Positions 8,225-15,302 of a DNA stretch of 22,568 nucleotides are shown here, piece after piece; position 1 is the stretch's first letter; each line of letters opens with the position of its first letter. This stretch comes from Promethearchaeota archaeon. Lineage in GTDB: Archaea; Asgardarchaeota; Lokiarchaeia; Sigynarchaeales; MK-D1. The position numbers and the translations under genes are program-made. A model generated the notes under the pieces. It did not search any database. It was not told where the DNA came from and was given only the letters and a program-made list of their open reading frames with translations. Where the stretch lies: NCBI GenBank assembly GCA_016839865.1, contig JAEOTN010000355.1:1-22568 (forward strand). The letters run 5' to 3'.

Positions 8225-9700
8225 TTATCCCATCCTCCTCCTCTTGAGATATCCTTGTATTACGACAATTATTCCCAGAGCAAAACCAATGGTTAAAACC
8301 CATACACCGGCAAACGTAGTATACATTGATGGAAACTTACTTACCGCTGGATCACGCATCATATACCAATTCGCACCTGTATACGCGATAAAACCACCTA
8401 TCCCTAGGAACCAGCCCGATAGAGTTCGAAGTAGCCCCTTAGTATGTTTGAAATGATCGATAGCAGACATTAATAGCAAGGAGGCGATCAATACAGCAAG
8501 GAGATGCCAGTGACCAACATTAAAATCATATTCCACTTGTACATACTCGTGAGATCGATAAACTTCTCGAGTTTTCAAGCCAACGATAATACCACATATT
8601 GTAACAACGATTTGGGCGTAAAGATAGATGAAATAAAGTGAAAACTTCACGGAATCTTTAAAAATCCCCCCTATCCGTTTTCCAGCTTTCAGATTCTTAT
8701 ACTCGTCTCCATAATGATCCCTCGAAATGTTGATCCATCCTTGAATTGCCATAGCTGTTGTGTTTAAAATCAGCAAACCGGCGCCAACCCAGATTAAGTA
8801 GTGGTTTAAAACCCACGCTCCGTAACTTATAGTGATCATACCTACCGGATTTACCCAGAGAATTATTGAATAGAGTTTTCCTTGAATTCTACTTGTCTTA
8901 TAACCAATCATTACAACCATAGCACTCGAGAGAGCTAATTGAATATGAAGATGTGATACAATAAATTCCTCGACCCAGTCATGATGTAAGATCTTGACCA
9001 CCTCTTCAGCCAGAAAGGCATCTGGTTCTCTATTCAAGTAATTGTTGAGTAACTCACCTATTGCGCCAGTGAAGTTTTCCATGGCAGCTAATCCTGCATA
9101 AATCGTTGAAACTAATACACAAAAGGCGAGGATTACAAGTGAGTAATTCTCAAGATTTAGGCCAAATAAGAGGGACCCCTTAGTTGCTTTTTTCGGATCT
9201 GGGAATTTACCAGGAATCGGAAAAGCTGCAATAATGAAGAGAACTCCGCCAACAAATATGAGGAATAATCCGACGTAAAACATTTCATGGAAGAATCGCC
9301 ATCTTGTGTAGGCGAAGACTAACCCACATAATCCTGAAAGTAAAGATCCGGGAACAAGCGTCCATTTTAGAATTGGGACGAATTTCTCTCTAATCTCATA
9401 GTATTCCATTATCCAGAACGTGTTTGCTACTACAAAGGGGTTAGCTAATGAATGATAAATCATGATAATTCGAGCAGATCTATTTATCACATCATCGTTG
9501 TAAAGCTGAAAAATTGGACTACCACCCCAAACCCAGTTAAATGGCTCAGAAAACGTTAGCAGAAACAAAACTTGGCAAGCGATGAAGACTATCATTGCGA
9601 TGTGAATCTTGCTGTATTTGTGTTTCTTCTTCTCTTTAAAATCCTGAGTTTCCATAGCCATTTCAATTGGAGCTTTTAGTTTTTTCTCTTCAAGTGTCAT
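8225..9700 (-). CDS. 12-TM heme-copper oxidase subunit I-like protein with altered CuB site
   Basis: A 491-residue protein with about 12 predicted helices, the helix count of heme-copper oxidase/NO reductase catalytic subunits. Candidate ligands fall at family-like places: H83 in helix 2 (M-I-Y-H-S-L-A-N-P-F) for low-spin heme; H250/H252 in helix 6 (S-H-L-H-I-Q); H300 at the helix 7-8 junction (L-N-H-Y); and H397-W-H399 in helix 10 for the two hemes. Spacings (83 to 250, 250 to 300, 300 to 397) resemble those of NorB and CyoB. The His-His of helix 7 is absent, and no Tyr or Glu occurs four residues after H250; Q254 is there. The start codon overlaps the upstream stop as ATGA, with GGGGGA before it. 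Heme O synthase downstream supports the call. The overall similarity is low, so another polytopic heme protein (for example NnrS-like) is possible. Confidence 0.55.
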   Translation of the reverse strand: MTLEEKKLKAPIEMAMETQDFKEKKKHKYSKIHIAMIVFIACQVLFLLTFSEPFNWVWGGSPIFQLYNDDVINRSARIIMIYHSLANPFVVANTFWIMEYYEIREKFVPILKWTLVPGSLLSGLCGLVFAYTRWRFFHEMFYVGLFLIFVGGVLFIIAAFPIPGKFPDPKKATKGSLLFGLNLENYSLVILAFCVLVSTIYAGLAAMENFTGAIGELLNNYLNREPDAFLAEEVVKILHHDWVEEFIVSHLHIQLALSSAMVVMIGYKTSRIQGKLYSIILWVNPVGMITISYGAWVLNHYLIWVGAGLLILNTTAMAIQGWINISRDHYGDEYKNLKAGKRIGGIFKDSVKFSLYFIYLYAQIVVTICGIIVGLKTREVYRSHEYVQVEYDFNVGHWHLLAVLIASLLLMSAIDHFKHTKGLLRTLSGWFLGIGGFIAYTGANWYMMRDPAVSKFPSMYTTFAGVWVLTIGFALGIIVVIQGYLKRRRMG

Positions 9701-10356
9701 TGTACATCCCCCTGAGTGATTTCTCGTTTTTGTTTACGTTTACCGATAATTGCCCACACTACGAGGGGTGAAAGTATAACTACTGCGCAAACCAGAGTTG
9801 GAACAACGGCTTCAATCATCGAATGCTCAATATCATACCATATTTGACCTGCAATTTCATTTTTGGTAAATTGCCCTCCTAAATTACAGTAGGCAGTAAC
9901 GCGGATATAATCCCAATATGTTACATTCAATGTAGGGACGTAATCAGTCACTGTATAATTGTGATGAAAGATCTGGTGCTCATGATGGTCGGACTCCTGT
10001 TCCGTATACGTTATATTAAACGTAACTTCCTCTATGAGATAGGATTCCATAATATGATGTTCCTCAATATAACTTCTATTTTCTAATTCACCCGTTGCAA
10101 TTAGATTGTCAATGTCAGTGTCAAATTGCGAACTTAAGTTAAAGAATTGGAACTTGACAGTCTCAATGTAATGGTAAGAAGTGTTGGAAACACCATGAGT
10201 GTAATATACTGACAGTATCTGGTCATCCAGATAAAATTTCAAGTCAATAAACTTCGGGCTATGCGCTGATGCCATATTAGAGAATGCACTAATACTCAAA
10301 ATGAGCGCAATGGCCGCAAACCAAACATACTTAGTTTTGTTTTTTAGCATTATCAT
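9697..10356 (-). CDS. Exported, membrane-anchored superoxide reductase-like (desulfoferrodoxin-fold) protein with His-rich insert
   Basis: From the ATG at 10356 this is 219 residues: a signal peptide ending A-S-A before H32, an extracytoplasmic domain with six N-glycosylation sequons, one C-terminal helix (about 184-204) and a basic tail. The domain carries the superoxide reductase ligand order: H32-S-P, T-H54-G, H62-Y-I and A-Y-C157-N-L-G-G. In known enzymes the last motif is C-N-x-H-G, so the fourth His is Gly here. Between the third His and the Cys is an insert rich in His (H100, H101, H124, H125, H127, H131, H132). I prefer ATG 10356 to the GTG at 10416 because a TATA-like box (10390-10404) lies downstream of the GTG. 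It is the first gene of the cluster, coupled by ATGA to the oxidase-like gene. It could replace the usual CuA subunit II or act as a metal/superoxide-binding subunit. Confidence 0.6.
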   Translation of the reverse strand: MIMLKNKTKYVWFAAIALILSISAFSNMASAHSPKFIDLKFYLDDQILSVYYTHGVSNTSYHYIETVKFQFFNLSSQFDTDIDNLIATGELENRSYIEEHHIMESYLIEEVTFNITYTEQESDHHEHQIFHHNYTVTDYVPTLNVTYWDYIRVTAYCNLGGQFTKNEIAGQIWYDIEHSMIEAVVPTLVCAVVILSPLVVWAIIGKRKQKREITQGDVQ

Positions 10357-10389
10357 TGCCTTAAAGAATTGGTTAATATCTGGTCGGTG

Positions 10390-10404
10390 AGTTTTATATT
10401 TAAA
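10390..10404 (-). promoter_or_regulatory. TATA-like promoter of the redox cluster
   Basis: On the minus strand the sequence reads TTTAAATATAAAAC. A start about 25 bases on, near 10371, gives a leader of about 15 bases before ATG 10356. This excludes the upstream GTG as the normal start. AAGG a few bases before the ATG is a weak ribosome binding site. Confidence 0.5.
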
Positions 10405-10416
10405 GTTTGATTTCAC

Positions 10417-10641
10417 TATTACCTCGAAAAAACCTCATATGTAAAGTGAATATAATTTATTGTCGAGTCCGAGGGATAGAATTCATTCATTTTTACTTGA
10501 TAATTTGTGAAGGAACTTTACATGTAAAGGTTACCCTCATGAACACTTTGCTAAGTGAAAATGTCATTTTTAAATTTCGTTTTTAATCTTCAAATGAGTT
10601 TCAAAATCAAAAACTTTGAAAAAAATATTGCGTGATTAAAC
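10417..10641. promoter_or_regulatory. Divergent control region between the redox cluster and the membrane protein gene at 10642
   Basis: This 225-base region contains no gene. It holds a perfect 14-base palindrome CTTTACATGTAAAG at 10516-10529, and the half-site ATGTAAAG again at 10439-10446. It also holds an imperfect inverted repeat CACTT-TGCT-AAGTG at 10544-10557. An AT-rich box TTTTTAAATTT near 10567-10577 may be the TATA element for the plus-strand gene. The palindrome is a good operator candidate. Confidence 0.4.
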
Positions 10642-11469
10642 ATGGAAGAGCATTATAAAAATAGAACGCTTGGTATCGTACTTGCAGTAATTGGTGCGAT
10701 TCTCGGAGTCGGTTTGAATTTAGTGATTTTTTTTACCCAATATCAACTGATGATCCAAGCACAGATTGATACTTATGGGCCGATTACAACGAATCAGTAT
10801 ATCATAGGCTACATTTTACCCGTTTTTGCGGGTTGTGGATCCTTAGCAGGTGTGATGTATGCAATTGGAGCTTATGGATTTATTAAGAAAACTGATGACC
10901 CATATAAGATCTCTATGGTCGCAAATGTTATTGCTTTACTATTCTCATTCTGGCCAATGATTCCTGCTATGGATACTGGCTTAACCCCTTACTACGTTTT
11001 TGTATTCTTACCGAATTGTTTAATTTACCTTCTCTTGAATTTACTTGTTGGTAAAAAAAGATTTGGTAGGGTTGCACTCGGATTAATAACGGGTATGGCC
11101 ATGGTAATGACATACATTAATGGAACAGCTTCATTGAATCAGTTTTGGAAGGAAGGGCCTCTCTTTCAGCGTGTAGGTGGACTCTACCTTATAATTTCGA
11201 ATCCCGTTCATTACTGTGTTATGATTAGTTTTGGGATTGTCACTATAGCTATGTTACTCTCACCTAAGAAATGGGTGCGAATATTAGCAATTGTTGCAGG
11301 GATTGTAGAGATTGGAATGGGAACTCCTATGGGAATAATTACAACAATAATAAAGGGAGAATTCTCCATGTACTTAGCAGGTCCATTAATGTCGATCCTC
11401 ATAATAATAGTCGCTGCAGTACCTTTCCTTTGGGAAAAAATTGTGAAACCTGAACAAAGAGGAACATAA
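10642..11469 (+). CDS. Multi-pass membrane protein of unknown function (paralogue of 336-1190)
   Basis: A 275-residue protein with about eight hydrophobic helices. It shares the N-V-I-A-L..F-W-P-x-I-P-x-M and F-L-P-N core (about residues 93-129), and the G-M-A-x-x-x-x-x-I-N-G-T-A-S helix, with the protein at 336-1190. The basic loop K-K-R in the middle and the basic C-terminal end are also similar. I recognise no named family or catalytic motif. It is transcribed away from the redox cluster across a 225-base control region, so joint regulation is possible. The start at 10642 is the first ATG. No strong Shine-Dalgarno is visible, although the leader predicted from the TATA-like box is about 45 bases. 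A T tract follows the stop. Confidence 0.75.
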   Translation: MEEHYKNRTLGIVLAVIGAILGVGLNLVIFFTQYQLMIQAQIDTYGPITTNQYIIGYILPVFAGCGSLAGVMYAIGAYGFIKKTDDPYKISMVANVIALLFSFWPMIPAMDTGLTPYYVFVFLPNCLIYLLLNLLVGKKRFGRVALGLITGMAMVMTYINGTASLNQFWKEGPLFQRVGGLYLIISNPVHYCVMISFGIVTIAMLLSPKKWVRILAIVAGIVEIGMGTPMGIITTIIKGEFSMYLAGPLMSILIIIVAAVPFLWEKIVKPEQRGT

Positions 11470-11492
11470 AAACAACATTAAAAATAATTTAA

Positions 11493-11501
11493 TTTTTTTT
11501 T
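11493..11501 (+). terminator. Oligo-T terminator after the 10642 gene
   Basis: Nine T residues lie 23 bases after the stop codon at 11469, in an otherwise AT-rich gap of about 206 bases. The rest of the gap holds a tandem AGTTAAAT-AGTTAAAT (about 11621-11636) that may include the TATA element for the next gene. Confidence 0.45.
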
Positions 11502-11675
11502 AACAATAATCAAACCTATGGATTCAAATGTCAATTTCCGTTAAATTATCGCTGTATGATCGTTCTACGGGAAAAGAAAACAAAACCGGATCAACTCGAA
11601 TGAGTGGAGAATGGTTTAAAAGTTAAATAGTTAAATAAAAATGAGAAATTTCAAATTTCCAAAAAAAAAATATGA

Positions 11676-12377
11676 GTGAAAAAAATGCGTTATAAAGGAA
11701 AAAAAGTTGTATTAATAGTAATATTGATTTTAGCTGCACTGATTGGACTGATGAGTGCATACGGAGCTAGTTGCCCAGCTTGGAATCCAGAAAGGTTATT
11801 GATACCAGATGAGGAAACGGGTCTCGTTGGATTATCGTCGTATAGGATGTGGATTACAATCACCAATAATCTGATGGTTTTCCAGATAATGAACATTTTG
11901 ACATACGTCGCTGGTGGATTGACAATTTTATGCATTGTTGCATTATTTGCACGCTGGAAAATCTTTTACTGGTTAACCGTATTCACTGCCACATTAGGAG
12001 TAGTATCAGGAATTACTCCCTATTTGCTTGTCAAGTTAGGCGGAGCATCCACTCCGAGCTATATGAGGACAATTCTATTCGGAATAGTACTTATTCTAAT
12101 GGTACTTCCTCCATTCTTTAAAACATTCGGTGCAAAAAATATTGCAAATACGAGGAAAGTGAAAGGCGACGCGAGTATTGCAGCAGCTGCGCTTTTCTTC
12201 CCTGGTGTATTAGTTGCTATTCAATCTTTAATTGTAGGTCCAAGTCATATGATGCCTGCAGCGAATCTTTATATGAGTTATGGAATGATAGAAGCAATTC
12301 AAATTGGTTTAGGTGCTTTACTAATCGCATTTGGGATTCTTGTGTTTGCACTTTCAAAATTAAGACATCGAAAATAA
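11676..12377 (+). CDS. Membrane protein of unknown function, about six helices
   Basis: A 233-residue protein. A basic N-terminus (K-K-M-R-Y-K-G-K-K) leads into a hydrophobic helix ending near A-Y-G-A-S-C-P-A-W. An extracytoplasmic loop of about 35 residues and then five more helices follow. I see no known motif. The start may be GTG 11676 or ATG 11685 three codons later, and neither has a clear Shine-Dalgarno. Transcription from the TTAAATAA box near 11632-11639 would begin near 11661 in either case. It follows the membrane protein at 10642 in the same direction but across a T tract, so it is probably a separate unit. C-terminal residues are basic (L-R-H-R-K). Confidence 0.7.
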   Translation: MKKMRYKGKKVVLIVILILAALIGLMSAYGASCPAWNPERLLIPDEETGLVGLSSYRMWITITNNLMVFQIMNILTYVAGGLTILCIVALFARWKIFYWLTVFTATLGVVSGITPYLLVKLGGASTPSYMRTILFGIVLILMVLPPFFKTFGAKNIANTRKVKGDASIAAAALFFPGVLVAIQSLIVGPSHMMPAANLYMSYGMIEAIQIGLGALLIAFGILVFALSKLRHRK

Positions 12378-12380
12378 ATC

Positions 12381-12402
12381 TAATTTTTTCTATTTTTTAT
12401 TT
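12381..12402 (+). terminator. Paired T6 tracts between convergent genes
   Basis: T6 runs at 12384-12389 and 12393-12398 lie directly after the stop of the 11676 gene and before the end of the convergent GNAT gene. They suit an archaeal oligo-T terminator for the plus-strand gene. Confidence 0.45.
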
Positions 12403-13195
12403 AATCTTTTGTGAGTTTCTTCCGATACCAGTACTGATATTGTTCTTTAAATCCCAAGTTATCATACAAGCCAAGGGCAGGAGAATTTGACGTTTCTACC
12501 TGCAAATAACATGTTTTAACACCCCTATTAGAAGCAAATAAAAGTAATTCTTTCATGAATTGAGTGCCATGTCCGTTATGACGTTTATCAGGATCCACGG
12601 TAACTGCATACACTCCACAAAAATCTTGAAGTTGGGCAATGAATCCGACACATACAATGCTATCATATTGTACCAAATGGCAGAAATAAGTATCAATGGT
12701 AATGCGGTTCCAGATATCACTCACAATTGATACTTTTTTCTGAGGGATCTGATTCCAAAGAACACAATAGTCAAACCATTCATCGGTCATAACTCTAGAA
12801 TAATGAAAATCGTCTGATAATGATGATTTAGTAAGCTTAGACATATCTAATGTTTGGAAACTTGTTTCACTATATCGCATATATCCCAATGAATCAAGAT
12901 ATGAATCCAAGTCGGAAGGATAGGAAGTTTTTGTTAGTTTAAATCGTGGTTCAATACATGCCCGAGTATACAAGTTCTCGCAATAATTCACCATTTCTTC
13001 TTTCGTTAAATCAGAAGGATAAAGTGGGTATACGCAATTTGCTCGATCTTTATACCCTTTGTCTAATTGGATGATCCATCCATGATAATACACTACTTCT
13101 CTCGCAGGTATTGCATTTATTGAAATTTTCTCATAATTTTGGACTCTGTTTTCCATACGGACACACTTTCGATTACTACAGAATATTTTTCCCAT
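12401..13195 (-). CDS. GNAT-family N-acetyltransferase (two-domain type)
   Basis: A 264-residue cytoplasmic protein. The C-terminal 130 residues are a GNAT domain. V-T-V-D-P-D-K-R-H-N-G-H-G (about 201-213) is the acetyl-CoA pyrophosphate loop (R/Q-x-x-G-x-G/A), and Y-L-Q-V-E..N-S-P-A-L-G-L-Y-D-N-L-G-F is the typical end. The N-terminal half (residues about 20-110, with R-A-N-C-V-Y-P-L) resembles a degenerate GNAT domain, as in tandem GNAT proteins. The acceptor is unknown. ATG 13195 is chosen because an AT-rich box TATAAAATTAT at about 13229-13239 would start transcription about 14 bases before it. An internal ATG at 13156 is possible. It is divergent from another GNAT gene 46 bases away. Confidence 0.75.
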   Translation of the reverse strand: MGKIFCSNRKCVRMENRVQNYEKISINAIPAREVVYYHGWIIQLDKGYKDRANCVYPLYPSDLTKEEMVNYCENLYTRACIEPRFKLTKTSYPSDLDSYLDSLGYMRYSETSFQTLDMSKLTKSSLSDDFHYSRVMTDEWFDYCVLWNQIPQKKVSIVSDIWNRITIDTYFCHLVQYDSIVCVGFIAQLQDFCGVYAVTVDPDKRHNGHGTQFMKELLLFASNRGVKTCYLQVETSNSPALGLYDNLGFKEQYQYWYRKKLTKD

Positions 13196-13241
13196 ATTTT
13201 TAACTCATTCTAACCTGATTTGTTTTGATAATTTTATATCC
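13196..13241. promoter_or_regulatory. Compact divergent promoter between two GNAT genes
   Basis: The 46-base gap contains one AT-rich block (about 13228-13239). It reads as a TATA-like element on both strands: TATAAAATTAT on the minus strand and TTTTATAT on the plus strand. From the plus-strand reading, transcription would begin near 13261, after the ATG at 13242 and just before ATG 13263. Confidence 0.35.
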
Positions 13242-13889
13242 ATGTTCCATCTAAATCATACTATGCTGAGATCAATAGTGGAACTGCCAGATCTCTCGAA
13301 TTTATATCGATTATCTGAAAAGGATTTTGACAAAGCAAACACTTCTCTTATAAAAGCTTTTAAGAAAGATCCGATTTGGAATCGAGCGTTGGAACGATTT
13401 CCCGAAAAGTATCAGTATTTATTTGGTGTGCCTCTGAAATACACTCTTTATTACGGAAAAGGTTATGCACCTAGTGAGAATATCGAAGGTGTAGCGCTAT
13501 GGTTGGGATCTCCATATATGGATATGTCTATCTTTCGTATTATTCGCTGCAGGAGCTTACGTCTTGGATTAAAGATTGGGTTGAAAGCAGGAAAAGTCAT
13601 TATGGAAGCATTTGATATCGTAGAGAAAGATCGTCATACAAATATGAAAGGACAATCTTACGTGTATTTATCGACGTTGGGAATTGATCCCAGCTACCAA
13701 AGGCAAAAACACGGCTATAATTTAGTGAAATCGATGTTAGATGCATTACCACACAAAATACCTGTGTATCTTGAAACGGCGACTGAAGGTAATGTGAAGT
13801 TTTACGAGAATTTAGGTTTTAAGGTAATTAAGGAAATTATAATACCGCAATATGATTTACCAATGTGGGAATTGATCTTCAAGAAATAA
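13242..13889 (+). CDS. GNAT-family N-acetyltransferase
   Basis: A protein of 215 residues from ATG 13242, or 208 from ATG 13263. The second start would be leaderless if the shared TATA-like block is used, and the seven extra residues (M-F-H-L-N-H-T) carry no domain signal. L-S-E-K-D-F-D-K-A begins the GNAT fold. The acetyl-CoA region is S-T-L-G-I-D-P-S-Y-Q-R-Q-K-H-G-Y (about 146-161), and Y-L-E-T-A-T-E-G-N-V-K-F-Y-E-N-L-G-F is the usual ending. The middle, with W-L-G-S-P and a helix rich in R/G/L, matches the common GNAT type that has an inserted helix after the first strands. The substrate is unknown. It converges with the 8-TM gene at 14000. Confidence 0.75.
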   Translation: MFHLNHTMLRSIVELPDLSNLYRLSEKDFDKANTSLIKAFKKDPIWNRALERFPEKYQYLFGVPLKYTLYYGKGYAPSENIEGVALWLGSPYMDMSIFRIIRCRSLRLGLKIGLKAGKVIMEAFDIVEKDRHTNMKGQSYVYLSTLGIDPSYQRQKHGYNLVKSMLDALPHKIPVYLETATEGNVKFYENLGFKVIKEIIIPQYDLPMWELIFKK

Positions 13890-13999
13890 GGGTTGTCTAT
13901 ATTAATAACATTAATTCAAGTTCGAATTTCTTATCTTTTTATTTACTCTCCAACTGCTGTGATTAATCTTACCAGAGAAATTCTGATGAGAAGATAAAC

Positions 14000-14806
14000 T
14001 CATTCACCTACTATGAACATTGCAACTAAATAAGCAGTCCACCAACACCCTAAAGTAATGTATCCCGTAAGTTTTGCTAATTTTCGCTGACCGGAAATAC
14101 CGAATAGCGCACTCAAGAACCCACAGATCAACCCTAAAGCACCACATAAAATGTGGAAGGTATGAAGAATCCCAGAATATGAAGTCATTTGAGCCTCAGA
14201 CATTGCGAATAAGAGTAACACATTCAAAGATGTGAGTATCCAAGAGCTCCCCGCTGTCAATCCGTGGTAAATAACCAATTTTGGTTCATCGAAAATCACT
14301 AATATCGTCCCAACAGAAAGTAGGAATAACGCAGGAAATCCAATTATCGAACCTAAATGTAAGCTCTCAGTAGGTCCCGGTAATACAAATGTAATCATAA
14401 TTACTGATGCGATTAATAAGACTCCCATGATTGTAATGGTTGAAAACAATACTGTATATGATGTTTTTTTGGTAGCAGCGCTTCTTATTCTTTCTAATAC
14501 GATTATCGTAAGAATAGAGATAATTAGGATGGCTCCAGTTAATATGCTGATTATGAGTATTGCATAATATGTACCAAAATCAGTAATAGTTTGAAGCAAA
14601 GTAATGGTTTCTAGAACAGTTATTCCCAGTATAACGCAACTCAAACCTATCAGAATTCCTGCAATGATTCCAATGAGTTTTTTCTTTTTTTGCATTTTAT
14701 AATAGTCTAATAAAATGATTAGGGTGAGTAACCCCGCCATTATTATGCAGACTGATAGAAAATGTGTTTTGCATTTGATACACATATCTGAAAAGGATTC
14801 TGTCAT
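14000..14806 (-). CDS. 8-TM DUF420-like membrane protein, second copy
   Basis: A 268-residue protein from ATG 14806, exactly the length of the copy at 7417-8223. It is strongly similar to that copy from the basic loop (L-D-Y-Y-K-M-Q-K-K-K-K) through the last helix. It keeps the first-helix H15-F, S-L-H-x-G-S, Y-H-G-L-T-A-G-S-S-W and H-T-F-H-I-L-C-G, and the C-terminal G-Q-R-K-L-A-K-L-T-G-Y..W-W-T-A-Y. A His in the third helix of the first copy (A-I-H-L-V-A-E) is not kept. The N-terminus differs and contains C-I-K-C-K before the His. A TTG 23 codons upstream would overlap the previous gene and is unlikely. It lies 19 bases after the superoxide reductase-like gene B. An assembly or b-heme role would apply as for the first copy. 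Confidence 0.65.
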   Translation of the reverse strand: MTESFSDMCIKCKTHFLSVCIIMAGLLTLIILLDYYKMQKKKKLIGIIAGILIGLSCVILGITVLETITLLQTITDFGTYYAILIISILTGAILIISILTIIVLERIRSAATKKTSYTVLFSTITIMGVLLIASVIMITFVLPGPTESLHLGSIIGFPALFLLSVGTILVIFDEPKLVIYHGLTAGSSWILTSLNVLLLFAMSEAQMTSYSGILHTFHILCGALGLICGFLSALFGISGQRKLAKLTGYITLGCWWTAYLVAMFIVGE

Positions 14807-14825
14807 CTTATCTTCAGATTTCAAT

Positions 14826-15302
14826 TTATTTGAATTTCTTAATTTTGTATAAAGTAATACCAACCAGCAACGCAACTGAAAATATGAATATTATACCAAT
14901 TTTGTTGAATCCTGGAATATCTAGATTAGAATTCACTGCCCCTATAATAAGGTCATCGTGAATCTCACCGTCCACGTTGCAATATGCTGCAACTTTGATT
15001 TTATCTCCCTTTTCCGTTTCAATACTGAAGTAATATTGAAAAGTGTCATTAGTGGGTTGGTTTGTATAGTTATATTCCTTAAAAACAGATTCCCTTAGAC
15101 ATATTTTTACTCCTGAAATGTAATGAGTAGTGTTATCCTCAACGGGGTGAGTGATATTCACAGTTAGGATAGAGTTAGGAACATTATACGAGATATTCAT
15201 TCTAGTCGGAGAATGAGCTCTAACAGGTCCACCAAGAGAGATTAAACCTATAAATAATAGAATCATTAGAATTAGAAAAGTGTCCCAATTTCGTTTTTTC
15301 AT
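14826..15302 (-). CDS. Exported, membrane-anchored superoxide reductase-like protein, short copy
   Basis: 158 residues: a signal peptide with V-R-A before H30, a domain of about 95 residues with five N-glycosylation sequons, and a C-terminal helix (about 135-152) with a basic tail. Ligand candidates are H30-S-P, T-H52-P-V, T-H60-Y-I and A-Y-C108-N-V-D-G. The 22- and 8-residue spacings between the first three His are identical to those of the copy at 9697-10356. The C-N-x-x-G motif has Asp at the place of the fourth His of superoxide reductase. It lacks the His-rich insert of the longer copy, so the metal site alone defines the family. It is followed by the 8-TM copy, without an oxidase-like gene between them. 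ATG 15302 has AAAGG about ten bases upstream. Confidence 0.6.
   Translation of the reverse strand: MKKRNWDTFLILMILLFIGLISLGGPVRAHSPTRMNISYNVPNSILTVNITHPVEDNTTHYISGVKICLRESVFKEYNYTNQPTNDTFQYYFSIETEKGDKIKVAAYCNVDGEIHDDLIIGAVNSNLDIPGFNKIGIIFIFSVALLVGITLYKIKKFK

Noticed and set aside
8225..9700. Canonical aerobic cytochrome oxidase
   Set aside because: It lacks the helix-7 His-His and the helix-6 Tyr, and no CuA subunit II is encoded in the window.
10357..10416. GTG start for the long SOR-like protein
   Set aside because: The likely TATA box lies downstream of it, and the signal peptide begins properly at the ATG at 10356.
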